A stretch of DNA of 64,000 nt from Aliivibrio salmonicida LFI1238 (GCF_000196495.1 NC_011312.1:1426001-1490000); one strand, 5' to 3'. Shown: positions 46,301-54,666, counted from the stretch's first letter. Numbers and translations are program-made. The notes: generated by a model from the letters alone, not told the origin.

Positions 46301-46448
46301 AGGTATGATCCCGTTATTGCCGGATACCTTCTTCAAACCAATGGCCGTGACCATTATGTTTGGTTTAGGGTTTGCAACCGTACTGACGTTGATTGTGGTT
46401 CCGGTGCTGTATCGTATGTTCCATAAAATTAAGGTTGTAGAGTATTAA
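43371..46448 (+). CDS. RND-family efflux pump
   Basis: This inner-membrane proton-driven exporter of 1025 residues has 12 membrane helices and two large periplasmic loops. The central helix 4 keeps the paired acidic residues of the proton relay in ALGMLVDNAIVVVEG, and the C-terminal repeat shows LSGMLLKNGIVLLDQ. It belongs to the AcrB/MdtBC-like group (HAE). The closest vibrio arrangement I know is VexK/VmeV. Substrates cannot be told from sequence; bile salts and detergents are usual in vibrios. The gene is intact and ends at a terminator. Confidence 0.93.
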   Translation: MSQEKGIAAYFIQNKVISWMLTLIFIIGGTSAFFGLGRLEDPAFTIKDAMVVTNYPGATPEQVEEEVTYPLEKAIQQLTYVDEVNSLSSRGLSQITVTMKNNYGPDDLPQIWDELRRKVNDLKRQLPPGVGEPSVIDDFGDVYGVLLAVTGQGYSYKELLDYVDYLRRELELVDGVSKVSVSGVQQEQVFIEASLKRMTSLGISPQTLYSLLSEQNTVSSAGAVKIGSEYIQIHPTGEFQDVSQLGDLIITEGGAQGLIYLKDIATVKRGYVEVPSNLINFNGNFALNMGISFSAGVNVVEIGKLVDQRMLELKNQQPIGIDISEIYSQPKEVDKSVSGFVVSLAQAVAIVIIVLLFFMGVRSGLLIGLILLITVCGTFVFMKYLAIDLQRISLGALVIALGMLVDNAIVVVEGILIGMQKGRTRMQAATDIVTQTKWPLLGATVIAVTAFAPIGLSDDATGEYCGTLFTVLLISLMLSWFTAISLTPFFASLFFKETVQVEGENNEDKDPYNGMIFVIYKRFLEFCMRYSIATMLILVVALGGSMYGFTKVKQSFFPSSTTPIFLVDVWMPEGTDIRSTNKTLKELEDWILEQKHIDHVTTTAGKGLQRFMLTYAPEKSYAAYGEIMTRVDDYNALLALMAKFRQHIETNYPQIQYKLKQIELGPGGGAKVEARIVGADPTVLRSLAAQVIEVMHNDPSATNIRHDWRERTKVLEPQFNESQARRYGISKTDVNELLEMAFAGKAIGVYRDGTTLMPIVTRLPENERVDISTIEGMKIWSPALSLYIPLQQVVLGYDVIWEDPLIVRKNRKRMLTIMADPDILGEETAATLQKRLQPQIEAIDFPTGYSLEWGGEYESSRDAQASLFQTMPMGYLFMFLVTVFLFNSVKESVIVWLTVPLALIGVTTGLLALNTPFGFMALLGFLSLSGMLLKNGIVLLDQIEIEIHSGKEPYHAVVDAALSRVRPVCMAAITTILGMIPLLPDTFFKPMAVTIMFGLGFATVLTLIVVPVLYRMFHKIKVVEY

Positions 46449-46476
46449 TTAAGGATTAAGTCATTAAATCCGATAT

Positions 46477-46510
46477 CAAGTCCACATTGCCATACGCAGT
46501 GTGGGCTTTT
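46477..46510 (+). terminator. Terminator after the efflux operon
   Basis: CCACATTG and CAGTGTGG pair (one G-T pair) around a short loop and are followed by GCTTTTTTTG. It lies about 30 bases after the pump stop. Confidence 0.8.
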
Positions 46511-46525
46511 TTTGTTATTATCCTA

Positions 46526-46688
46526 ATACCAATCTACATAAATATTTGATCATTCTTGCTTGTTAAAATCGATTATAGCTGCGTTATAAATTGAAAAAAT
46601 TAGACCCACTAGTTATTACAATTTATGCCTTACTCTAATCGATTTTTCCTACGCAATTATCTGCTCAACTACTTATCCAGATTGGTAT
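46526..46688. repeat. MITE-like imperfect palindrome, about 163 bases
   Basis: The two halves are imperfect inverted copies of each other. The ends are ATACCAATCT (46526-46535) and AGATTGGTAT (46679-46688). An inner block AAAATCGATTA pairs with TAATCGATTTT, and ATAAATTG with CAATTTAT. No coding frame of note is present. I recall similar ATACCAATCT elements as common intergenic repeats in Vibrionaceae, but no second copy was noticed in this window. Confidence 0.65.
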
Positions 46689-46720
46689 AATATAATCTTT
46701 CCCACTGATAGGAATTGGTA

Positions 46721-47107
46721 ATGAGCCAACTAGATCAACAAACAATAGAAAAAATCGTAAATTCTCATGAAGAAGAGCGTTTTACTTACTTTATGAAAGA
46801 AGTTGTCGCTAATCGTGAAATTTGGATTTTGACTGATGAACACGGTTGTGTGATGTTGAATACCGAAGAAGAAGATTGCGTTCCAGTGTGGCCAAACAAA
46901 GAATTTGCTGAAGCGTGGGCAACGGGCGAGTGGGATGTATGTAAAGCAGAATCTATCTCTCTAAACAAATGGCACAGCCGTTGGACTACCGGTCTAGAAG
47001 ACGATGAACTGGCCGTTGTTGTTTTCCCAAATCAAAACGAAGAAGGGCAAGTGCTTTTCCCTGATGAATTCGATTTTGAATTAACAAAACAAGAAAGAAA
47101 GCGTTAA
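46721..47107 (+). CDS. DUF2750 family protein
   Basis: This acidic cytoplasmic protein of 128 residues has DUF2750-type features: EIWILTDEHGCVMLNTEEE and VPVWPNKEFAEAWATGEW. The function is unknown. ATG 46721 has a good SD (AGGA, 7 bases upstream); the in-frame TTG 6 bases earlier is not needed. It is a single gene with a terminator after it. Confidence 0.8.
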   Translation: MSQLDQQTIEKIVNSHEEERFTYFMKEVVANREIWILTDEHGCVMLNTEEEDCVPVWPNKEFAEAWATGEWDVCKAESISLNKWHSRWTTGLEDDELAVVVFPNQNEEGQVLFPDEFDFELTKQERKR

Positions 47108-47144
47108 TTTTTTATCTGCCTAGATATTAAATACAGAGACATAT

Positions 47145-47179
47145 AAAAATGGCGACTCAAATAAGAGTCGCCATTTTTT
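47145..47179. terminator. Bidirectional terminator between the DUF2750 gene and metC
   Basis: AAAATGGCGACTC and GAGTCGCCATTTT form a 13-base perfect stem with a 6-base loop and T/A tracts. The genes converge here. Confidence 0.9.
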
Positions 47180-47235
47180 GTATTTTCGCTAAACAAGCGT
47201 GTGAGTTACGCTAACTTCTTACTAGTCAGTAGAAG

Positions 47236-48426
47236 TTAAGCTGACAAGGTTTCTTGGTAGAGAGCTAACCCTTCTTCTAAATCTTCAATCAAATCATCAA
47301 TGTCTTCTAGTCCAATATGAAGACGTATCAATGTGCCTTCAAAGTTAGGATGAGCCACTGTTCTTAATGCATTAAAGCTCTTTGGTTCATTCGCTAAGAT
47401 CAAGCTTTCAAATCCACCCCAAGAATAACCCATATTAAAATGCGTCATGCTATCAAGCAGTGCCGTTGTTGCTTTGGTATCTGATTGCTTTAATACAAAA
47501 GAGAACAAGCCGTTACAGCCTGTAAAGTCACGTTGGTAAATGTCATTACCCAGACAGCTTTCAAGGGCAGGATGACGAACGTGATCAACAAGCGGATGCT
47601 CAGCCAACCAATTGGCGATTTTAATGCTGCTTTTCTCATGTTGCTTCAGACGAACGCCCATGGTGCGTAAACCGCGCATGGCAAGGTAAGCATCATCAGG
47701 AGAGATGCATTGGCCCATTAAATAGCTTTGTTCACGCAGTTGGTCCCAATGTTTTTCATTCGCAACCGCCGTACCAAGCATCACATCGGAATGTCCAACA
47801 ATGTATTTGGTCGCCGCTTGAATCGAGATATCAACACCATGGTCAAAAGGAGAGAAATTCACACCCGCTGCCCATGTATTATCAAGCATCACCACAATAT
47901 CGGATTCATGCGCAATACGAGCAAGAAGCGGAACATCTTGCACTTCCATCGTGATAGAACAAGGGGATTCAGTGAATAGCACCGTGGTATTGGGTTTGAT
48001 TAGATCACGAATGCCTTCGCCAATCATTGGATCGTAATAGGTGGTTTCAATCCCCATTTTCTTTAACATCGTGTCACAGTAATCACGGGTTGGTTCGTAG
48101 CAGCCATCAACCATTAAAATGTGATCGCCCGTTTTTACAAAACACAAAATCGCATTCGCTATTGCAGCGGTCCCACAAGGGTATAAGGCACACCCTGCGC
48201 CGCCCTCTAGCTCAACCATCGCATCTTGCAAGGCAAAGTGAGTTTCTGTACCACGACGACCATAAAAAAGAGTTTGTTTGGCACGATTCACCATCGCGTG
48301 ATTCTTTTCTGCCACAGAGTTAAAAACCACCGTAGAAGCACGTTGAACGGGGGGATTAACCACGCCTTTTGTCCATTTTTTACTGCGACCCGCCGTAACA
48401 TATTTAGTATCTAATTTATCTGACAT
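47236..48426 (-). CDS. metC: Cystathionine beta-lyase
   Basis: MetC is a PLP enzyme that cleaves cystathionine to homocysteine, pyruvate and ammonia in methionine synthesis. From ATG 48426 it has 396 residues (E. coli 395), starting MSDKLDTKYVTAGR. The PLP lysine is in QAATKYIVGHSD, and DNTWAAGVNFSPFDHG, RRGTETHFALQDA and YSWGGFESL are family motifs. The frame is open 15 codons upstream but that part is not family-like. It is complete and transcribed alone. Confidence 0.93.
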   Translation of the reverse strand: MSDKLDTKYVTAGRSKKWTKGVVNPPVQRASTVVFNSVAEKNHAMVNRAKQTLFYGRRGTETHFALQDAMVELEGGAGCALYPCGTAAIANAILCFVKTGDHILMVDGCYEPTRDYCDTMLKKMGIETTYYDPMIGEGIRDLIKPNTTVLFTESPCSITMEVQDVPLLARIAHESDIVVMLDNTWAAGVNFSPFDHGVDISIQAATKYIVGHSDVMLGTAVANEKHWDQLREQSYLMGQCISPDDAYLAMRGLRTMGVRLKQHEKSSIKIANWLAEHPLVDHVRHPALESCLGNDIYQRDFTGCNGLFSFVLKQSDTKATTALLDSMTHFNMGYSWGGFESLILANEPKSFNALRTVAHPNFEGTLIRLHIGLEDIDDLIEDLEEGLALYQETLSA

Positions 48427-48581
48427 CTGAATCCATTCAATTATAAGTAGGCAATACCTCCATAAAGCCAAAGTGAAGGAGAAATATCAAGGATTAAAAC
48501 GAATTCTTATCGAATAAATTTTTATTGCTGCTAAAATTGCGGTATCTAGATGACATGTTGAATAAATAGAGCGAATAAAAA

Positions 48582-48932
48582 ATGCAACAGAATGAATTTG
48601 AAACACTCGTTAAAGAACTGTGCCAAAAAGAAAACCTTCCTCAAGTGCTAGAAGCATTAAAAGCATGCGAAGACCAAGATGTCGTTGAAGCGGCAGAATC
48701 ACTTGCTGGTCAATTTCGTCTTGCAGAAGTAGAAGGCGAGCAACGTATTTATCATGTATTTAATGATGAAGACGAAAATGGCGAAACTCAAGAACTTGCA
48801 GAATGGATCATGAATGAAGGCGATGACGTGATCAAATTCGTTGCATGGTTCTTCTACGCAATGTTTGATATGAAGCAAAAAGAAACGTACCAAGCGGCAG
48901 GTAAGACTTACCAACAGCCAAAGCGTTCTTAG
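48582..48932 (+). CDS. Hypothetical acidic protein, 116 residues
   Basis: This soluble, acidic protein (MQQNEFETLVKELCQKEN) is predicted to be mostly helical in its N-terminal half. A tail follows with VFNDEDENGETQELAEW and the aromatic segment FVAWFFYAMFDMKQKE. I do not recognise the family. It has an independent reading frame with codon use like its neighbours and its own terminator, so it is probably a real conserved gene. It is divergent from metC. Confidence 0.7.
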   Translation: MQQNEFETLVKELCQKENLPQVLEALKACEDQDVVEAAESLAGQFRLAEVEGEQRIYHVFNDEDENGETQELAEWIMNEGDDVIKFVAWFFYAMFDMKQKETYQAAGKTYQQPKRS

Positions 48933-48967
48933 TTTCAGATCTTATATTTACATAAAGTGAATTAAAT

Positions 48968-49000
48968 AAAACCGAGCCAATGAGTGCTCGGTTTTTTATT
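48968..49000 (+). terminator. Terminator upstream of the T6SS module
   Basis: AAAACCGAGC and GCTCGGTTTT form a perfect stem with an 8-base loop and a T run. It separates the hypothetical gene from the sigma-54 promoter at 49139. Confidence 0.88.
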
Positions 49001-49138
49001 ACCCCACCAATAGTAAAGAATGAGATACGATAAAACAGTCGATCCAATTTATTGGATAACTTCCCAATTTCTTGTATCTATTTTTTGGTTGTTCAAAACG
49101 AAATTTATGTAAATAATTGAATTAATTGATTTTAATAT

Positions 49139-49155
49139 TTGGCATCTTAATTGCT
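49139..49155 (+). promoter_or_regulatory. Sigma-54 (RpoN) promoter of hcp
   Basis: TTGGCATCTTAATTGCT has the -24 GG at 49141-49142 and the -12 GC at 49153-49154 with exactly 10 bases between, the invariant sigma-54 spacing. It matches TGGCA-N6-TTGCT. The predicted start near 49166 lies about 53 bases before hcp. Control of vibrio hcp/vgrG units by RpoN and the activator VasH is established in V. cholerae. Confidence 0.85.
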
Positions 49156-49218
49156 CTATTCAATGTAACTCGTGACGTTCACGGTTCTAAATAGAATTCA
49201 ATATTAAGGAATAAAGCC

Positions 49219-49737
49219 ATGCCAACTCCAGCATATATGTCAATTAAAGGCGAAACTCAAGGCGATATCACTAAAGATGCGTACTCAGCAGATTCAGTCG
49301 GTAATACATGGCAGGAAGCTCATATTGATGAGTTCCTAGTTCAAGAGCTTGATCATGTATTAACGGTTCCACGTGATCCACAAAGTGGTCAACCTACTGG
49401 TCAACGTGTTCACCGTCCAGTTATCGTAACTAAGCAACAAGACCGCTGTTCTCCATTATTATTCAACTCTTTAGTCTCTGGTGAGAAACTGCCTGAATGT
49501 AGCATCAACTTCTACCGTACCTCTATTTCTGGTAAGCAAGAGCATTACTACACAATCAAACTGATTGATGCACTATTGGTTGATATGCAAACGCGTATGG
49601 CTCATTGCCAAGATGCTGCTACTTCTGATCGTGTAACGGAAGAAGTGCTTAAGTTCACTTACCGTGCCATTGAAGTAACTCACGAAACGTGTGGTACGGC
49701 AGGTGATGATGATTGGCGTAAGCCACGCGAAGCGTAA
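49219..49737 (+). CDS. hcp: T6SS tube protein Hcp
   Basis: Hcp hexamers stack to form the inner tube of the type VI secretion system. The 172-residue protein has the same length as V. cholerae Hcp and closely similar segments: MPTPAYMSIKGETQG, VPRDPQSGQPTGQRVH, YRTSISGKQEHYYTIKL and a DDWRKPREA end. It has no signal peptide, as expected. An SD (AAGGAAT) precedes ATG 49219. It is the first gene of a module with vgrG, a DUF4123 adaptor and an effector. The structural T6SS genes (tssBC, tssM and others) are not in the window, so this is an auxiliary cluster. Confidence 0.96.
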   Translation: MPTPAYMSIKGETQGDITKDAYSADSVGNTWQEAHIDEFLVQELDHVLTVPRDPQSGQPTGQRVHRPVIVTKQQDRCSPLLFNSLVSGEKLPECSINFYRTSISGKQEHYYTIKLIDALLVDMQTRMAHCQDAATSDRVTEEVLKFTYRAIEVTHETCGTAGDDDWRKPREA

Positions 49738-49763
49738 TTGCCTCGAAAATCATTTATAAAAAC

Positions 49764-49784
49764 TAGGGCCTCATGTTGGCCCTA
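49764..49784 (+). terminator. Intercistronic hairpin between hcp and vgrG
   Basis: TAGGGCC and GGCCCTA form a 7-base GC-rich stem with a 7-base loop, followed by TTTG. It looks like a weak terminator or mRNA-stability hairpin. It would let hcp be made in large excess over vgrG, as the tube-to-tip stoichiometry requires. Confidence 0.6.
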
Positions 49785-49813
49785 TTTGTCGTTATACTTA
49801 TCAGGTGAATACA

Positions 49814-52078
49814 ATGGCTAATGAGGTCGAGTTTAAGTTTGAAGTCCTTGGCACGAATCATGAATTTCGTGTTGAGAGTTTCAATGTGGTCGAAGAGGTA
49901 TCCCAACCTTTTAAAATAACCTTGTCGTTATTGTCATTAGACCCTGATATAGCGTTTGATGTATTAAGCCGAAAACCCGCATTATTAACCGTTCTTGGGC
50001 AAGGAATGAATGCCGGACGATTATTTCATGGTGTCGTAAATGAAGTTCGGTATTTAGGCGCAGGTCGTCGTTTCTCTCATTATCAAATTACGCTCGTACC
50101 TCAACTGTGGTTTTTAACCCAACGCCAAGATTGTCGTATTTTCCAAGATAAGTCGATTGTTGATATTTTAACTGAAGTGCTCGATGGGGCGTCAGTGACT
50201 GATTATCGCTTTGAACTGTCTAATACCTATCCCAACCAAGAATACTTACTTCAATATCGTGAAACTGACAGTCATTTTGTTCAGCGTTTATTAGCAGAGC
50301 ACGGTTTATGGTATTACTTCGAACATACTACAAGTAACCATAGCATGGTGATTATTGATAAAAATGATGCCATTCCAGAGTTAATTAGTACTCCTCTAAA
50401 CGCGTCTTATATTGGCCCTTTGGTGTACCAATCTGAAGGAGGTGGTAATGCTGACAGAGAGCATATATTTGAGTTAAGCAGCTATAACCGTGTTCGTACT
50501 GGTCATGTAATTCAAACCGATTATAACTACGATCAACCCCGCATCCCACAACAAGTGCAACAACAGGGTGATCGAGATACTGATTTAGCATTCTTTGATT
50601 ACCCAGGACGCTATGGGGAAAGCGTAGAAGGCCAACAACGTAGCAATTACCTTATCGCTGATCATCAGGTTGAAAATCATCAAATTGAAGCCGAAAGTAA
50701 CATTATGCGTTTAACTGCTGGTTATAGTTTTGATTTGGCAAAGCACCCAAGAAACGCAATCAATCGAGATTACACGCTCACAGCGATAACGCACAGTGGT
50801 TATAACCCACAAGTGCACGAAGAAGAATCAAGTGGTCTGCCGACGACGTATCAAAACTATTTTAATTGTATTCCTCGCGATGTTGGCTATAAAGCACCTA
50901 AATTAGCCGCCCCAGTGGTTGATGGCCCTCAGACGGCAGTCGTGGTTGGCCCCGCAGGAGAAGAAATATATACCGATCCAATGGGACGTATTAAAGTCCA
51001 ATTTCACTGGGATCGTTATGGTAACAACGATGAGCATTCAGGTTGTTGGCTTCGTGTTAGTCAATCGATGGCCGCGCCAACGTGGGGCGCGGTGTATTTA
51101 CCGAGAATAGGGCACGAAGTGGTGGTGACCTTCTTAGAGGGAGATCCAGACAGACCCTTAGTGACAGGTGCGGTATACAACGGCTTACACACGCCCCCTT
51201 ATGCCTTGCCAGAGCATAAAACCAAAACGGTATTTCGGACTCAAACCCACAAAGGGGAAGGGTACAACGAAATGTCGTTTGAAGACGAAGCCAATCAAGA
51301 AGAAGTTTATTTTCATGCTCAGAAAGACATGAGAACTAAGGTTCTAAATAACCGATTCAGAACCATAGGGAATGATGAAGAGTTAGAAGTTGGACGTAAC
51401 CAAGAAAACATCATTAACAAAGACAGAAAAGAAACCATAGAAGGCCATAAAACATCAATAACAAACCAAACCTTCTCAGAAACCGTCGAGCAAGACGTAA
51501 CGGTTAAATACAACGCCAACATAGAAAAGAGCGTGGCTGTTGAACAGACGTTGACAATCTACGAAAACCGACAGAGTACGATAGGTAAGAACGACGAACT
51601 CACGATTAAAGGCGAACAAAGCCGCATTACTATGGGAGCAAGTAGCAGTGATATTAGCGCTGACGATACGCTAACCGTTGGTCAGAATCTCACAATAGAA
51701 GTCGGAAATAATGCATCCATTAAATCGGATGCTGACCATACCATAATCAGTGCCGATGAAATTACGGCTCAGGTGGGAAGCTCGGGTTTTATTCTAAAAA
51801 ATAACGGCACCATTACCTTGTATGGCTCAGATATTACGGTTGATGGCTCTGGCTCGGTCGCCTTGGTTGGGGGAAATGTTGCGATTAACCCTGGCGCAGC
51901 ATCTAGTCAAAGTAGCAGTGTAAGCGCGAACCTTCCTCGTACCTTCTCAATGTCACCATTAGCATCAACCAAACCAGTGATGAATTCAGCGGCGTACAGT
52001 GAAATGGTTGAAGATGGCGCATTAATGAAAGAGTTATGCCAATGTGGTAAGGAGGGCATATGCAAGCTGCACAGCTAA
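49814..52078 (+). CDS. vgrG: T6SS spike protein VgrG
   Basis: VgrG trimers form the spike on the Hcp tube. From ATG 49814 (SD AGGTG) it is 754 residues. It has a gp27-like domain (about 1-370), the gp5 OB-fold with DPMGRIKVQFHWDRYG, LRVSQSMAAPTWGAVY and FLEGDPDRPLVTGAVYN (about 395-470), and a long beta-helix with repeats such as TVKYNANIEKSV (about 500-690). The last 70 residues are Ser/Ala-rich, then a short Cys-rich end (CQCGKEGICKLHS). I see no catalytic extension. It overlaps the next gene by 19 bases. Confidence 0.95.
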   Translation: MANEVEFKFEVLGTNHEFRVESFNVVEEVSQPFKITLSLLSLDPDIAFDVLSRKPALLTVLGQGMNAGRLFHGVVNEVRYLGAGRRFSHYQITLVPQLWFLTQRQDCRIFQDKSIVDILTEVLDGASVTDYRFELSNTYPNQEYLLQYRETDSHFVQRLLAEHGLWYYFEHTTSNHSMVIIDKNDAIPELISTPLNASYIGPLVYQSEGGGNADREHIFELSSYNRVRTGHVIQTDYNYDQPRIPQQVQQQGDRDTDLAFFDYPGRYGESVEGQQRSNYLIADHQVENHQIEAESNIMRLTAGYSFDLAKHPRNAINRDYTLTAITHSGYNPQVHEEESSGLPTTYQNYFNCIPRDVGYKAPKLAAPVVDGPQTAVVVGPAGEEIYTDPMGRIKVQFHWDRYGNNDEHSGCWLRVSQSMAAPTWGAVYLPRIGHEVVVTFLEGDPDRPLVTGAVYNGLHTPPYALPEHKTKTVFRTQTHKGEGYNEMSFEDEANQEEVYFHAQKDMRTKVLNNRFRTIGNDEELEVGRNQENIINKDRKETIEGHKTSITNQTFSETVEQDVTVKYNANIEKSVAVEQTLTIYENRQSTIGKNDELTIKGEQSRITMGASSSDISADDTLTVGQNLTIEVGNNASIKSDADHTIISADEITAQVGSSGFILKNNGTITLYGSDITVDGSGSVALVGGNVAINPGAASSQSSSVSANLPRTFSMSPLASTKPVMNSAAYSEMVEDGALMKELCQCGKEGICKLHS

Positions 52079-52653
52079 ATAATGAATGGCGAGTAAATTC
52101 TGTTGAAGTGCCATTATTTTCTGCATCAGAAAGTATTTATGCATTTATTGAACCGGAGTTATGGCCTGAGTGGAATGCCGAGTTAAGTTCTCATATTGAT
52201 GAACTAGACATCGTCAATTTATTTAATGCGACACAATTTAGTGCGATAAAAAATGGCCCAGTGGTGGTGAACTTATTGAGCTCTCAAGTTTTGTTAGATG
52301 TGTGTGTAAAAAAAATGAGCACGACACATTGTGGTGCGTTATTTCATACCGACATAGCGACAAATCGCAGTGCATTGATGTATTCCTTACGTAATGCATT
52401 GGTGGTAAAAAAGGGGCGTGGGGAAGTGTTTATTCGATATTACGACTCAAGAGGGTTGTTGCCTTTAGTTGCTTCTATGTCTAATGAAGAGCGTCGCGAC
52501 TACTTTTCTCCTATCAATAAAATAACGTGGTTTAACAAAGCGTGGCTCAGTGTATCTGTCTTTGCACCGATCGCCCCTTTATTTTCAGATTATCAATGGA
52601 GCATAACTGAACAGCATTTTGCGTCCATGCAATCCATCTCAACTCAGTGGTAA
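52060..52653 (+). CDS. DUF4123 T6SS effector adaptor (Tap/TEC type)
   Basis: DUF4123 proteins are chaperones that load an effector onto a matching VgrG; V. cholerae VasW is a related example next to VasX. This 197-residue protein shows the family outline: FIEPELWPEWN near the start, then LRNALVVKKGRGEVFIRYYD and LLPLVASMSNEERRDYFSP. Its start has a very strong SD (AAGGAGG) lying inside the vgrG coding end. Position between vgrG and the LysM protein implies that the LysM protein is its cargo. Confidence 0.85.
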   Translation: MQAAQLNNEWRVNSVEVPLFSASESIYAFIEPELWPEWNAELSSHIDELDIVNLFNATQFSAIKNGPVVVNLLSSQVLLDVCVKKMSTTHCGALFHTDIATNRSALMYSLRNALVVKKGRGEVFIRYYDSRGLLPLVASMSNEERRDYFSPINKITWFNKAWLSVSVFAPIAPLFSDYQWSITEQHFASMQSISTQW

Positions 52654-52668
52654 AGGAGTCATAACACC

Positions 52669-54666
52669 ATGAGCCAATCTTATATTGTTCAAAGCGGTGA
52701 CACGCTGCTTAAAATTGCCATTGATAATGATGTCCCTTTTACCACATTACTTGAGCTGAACCCAAAATATCAACCTAACCCAGATTTAATTCATGTGGGT
52801 GATAGTATTAGTCTGCCTGAGGAAGTTGAGGATGAAGAGGTAGAGCAAACCAACACCGTCGAACCTATTTCAAAAGTACGCCCCACAGCGGAAACATGCA
52901 CATTAATGGCTGCACCAGAATGTGAAGCCAAAGAAGTGCATGATGTTGTATTTGTTACTGGTGAAGCAATGACTGATTTCTATTGTTTAGATGAAAAATC
53001 TATTCAATACATGGATGAAGAAGCGAAGTGCATGGACACCTTGCTAGAAGGTTATGCAACACTTTTAAAAGAAACCCCTCAAGGCAACAATGTTACAAAG
53101 CAACAAGTAGAGCAGCACGCAAAAAAGAGGCAAGTGTGGTTAAATGACGCAAGTAATGCAGGTGCGATTTGTTTGGTTGAATCAACAGAAGCAAAGATAG
53201 GTCGGAAAGTAGCGTCAGCTTTTGGTGGGGATACAGAAAAAAAGAATGATGAGAATATAAAACGAGTTGATGCGAGGTTAGAAGAGTTAAGGAAAAAGAA
53301 AACATTTGTTGAAGAATATAGTGATACTTTCTTTTTAGAAGATGACTCTCTTATCGAGTTAAGAAGAAGAGTTTTAACTCGAATTCAATCTGAAATTGAC
53401 GATTTAACAGCGTTAAGTCATACCGTTGCAAGTAAAAAAAATAGTCCTGAAAAGCCAAACAATCAATCTGTAAATGCAGATAATTTCAATTCTGAAGGAA
53501 AAAATTTAGTTAGTCAAAAAAACAAAAGACATTTGGTTGAAGTGTATTCAGTAAAGCATGATAAATATGTTTATCTTCGTAGTGAGTTTGTAGAGCAAGA
53601 ACAAAAACGCTGGAAACCAGTTTATAAGCGCAGTAACACAATGCAAGCTTTAGAGCAAAACGACAAAGCAGGTTTTGCTAAGGCAATAAAAGAAGATATT
53701 AAGAACAATATTAAAACGTCTTTAAAAGATGGCCCTGTAGCAATGAAATTGAATGAATGGAAAGCTGATGGTGGGCATTGGCGTGAATTTCAATCGAAGA
53801 AACACTTATATAATGATGATGGCAAAATTCAATTCGCTATTAGTAAAGAGGCTCAACTATTTCGTTGGGGGGCTCAAGCTGCTGCTACCATTAAAAAGGC
53901 AGATATTGGTATTGGTGCCGAGGCTAGTTTTTCATTAGCGGAAGCAACTGTAGCCATTAAAGCGTATATTCCATATCAATCTGGTTATCCTGTCACTCTT
54001 TCATATATTGATGCAAAGGGTAAAGATGCAACATATTCATTCGGATGTTTCAGATTAAATAGCTCTATGCAATTAAGTGCATTTACTGGGATCATGGCTA
54101 GTGTCATGGTTAAAGGAGAGGTTCCTAAAGGGGATGGCAGCATAGGTGTATTATTTTCTCCAAGAGTCGGTGTATCGACTTCTGCAAAAGGACAGGTTGG
54201 TTTTAAAGCTGAAGGTTTTGCAGGTGCACAAGCGGGCGGTGAATTGTGTGGTGGCGTAGAGTGGCAATCGCCACCGGAAGATGAACAGAAATTAAAACCT
54301 GAATTTAAATCGCTAGCAGAAGTTAAGGGCGGTGGCAATATAGCTGCTGGTTTAGGAGCAGGGGCTGATTTTCAATTGAGTTTGCGAGGGCAAAAATTTT
54401 ATTTTGTGTGTTCTGGTCGTCTTGTTTGGGGGGGTGGTGGTAGTGGCAGCTTTGGTGCTGTGATTGATGGTGGCGAAATATGGGAACTAGCTAAAATTAT
54501 TTTGAAAGGTCTTCAATGTGTTGGTTATCGTCAATTGGGGAATATTGATAAGTTAGCTTATAGACATTTAGTACGTGCTAGTTATTTAGCGTTTGCTTCT
54601 GATATGGTTCAGTATTCCGATTGTGCTCTTCAGAAAGCGATTGAAAAAAGTGTAGAAAAAGTGTAA
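52669..54666 (+). CDS. LysM-domain T6SS effector, 3' end cut off by IS66
   Basis: Residues 4-50 are a LysM domain (YIVQSGDTLLKIAIDNDVPF, then IHVGDSISLP), used to bind peptidoglycan. An acidic linker, a charged coiled region (about 180-260) and a Gly/Ala-rich half (about 440-600) follow, with repeated amphipathic or hydrophobic stretches such as GAEASFSLAEATVAIKAY and GGNIAAGLGAGADFQLSL. No known catalytic motif is visible, so a membrane-acting toxin is one guess. The last codon GTG takes its third base from IS66, and the stop TAA (54664-54666) lies wholly inside the IS terminal repeat. The true C-terminus and any immunity gene are missing. It starts 15 bases after the adaptor with a good SD (AAAGGAG). 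Confidence 0.8.
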   Translation: MSQSYIVQSGDTLLKIAIDNDVPFTTLLELNPKYQPNPDLIHVGDSISLPEEVEDEEVEQTNTVEPISKVRPTAETCTLMAAPECEAKEVHDVVFVTGEAMTDFYCLDEKSIQYMDEEAKCMDTLLEGYATLLKETPQGNNVTKQQVEQHAKKRQVWLNDASNAGAICLVESTEAKIGRKVASAFGGDTEKKNDENIKRVDARLEELRKKKTFVEEYSDTFFLEDDSLIELRRRVLTRIQSEIDDLTALSHTVASKKNSPEKPNNQSVNADNFNSEGKNLVSQKNKRHLVEVYSVKHDKYVYLRSEFVEQEQKRWKPVYKRSNTMQALEQNDKAGFAKAIKEDIKNNIKTSLKDGPVAMKLNEWKADGGHWREFQSKKHLYNDDGKIQFAISKEAQLFRWGAQAAATIKKADIGIGAEASFSLAEATVAIKAYIPYQSGYPVTLSYIDAKGKDATYSFGCFRLNSSMQLSAFTGIMASVMVKGEVPKGDGSIGVLFSPRVGVSTSAKGQVGFKAEGFAGAQAGGELCGGVEWQSPPEDEQKLKPEFKSLAEVKGGGNIAAGLGAGADFQLSLRGQKFYFVCSGRLVWGGGGSGSFGAVIDGGEIWELAKIILKGLQCVGYRQLGNIDKLAYRHLVRASYLAFASDMVQYSDCALQKAIEKSVEKV

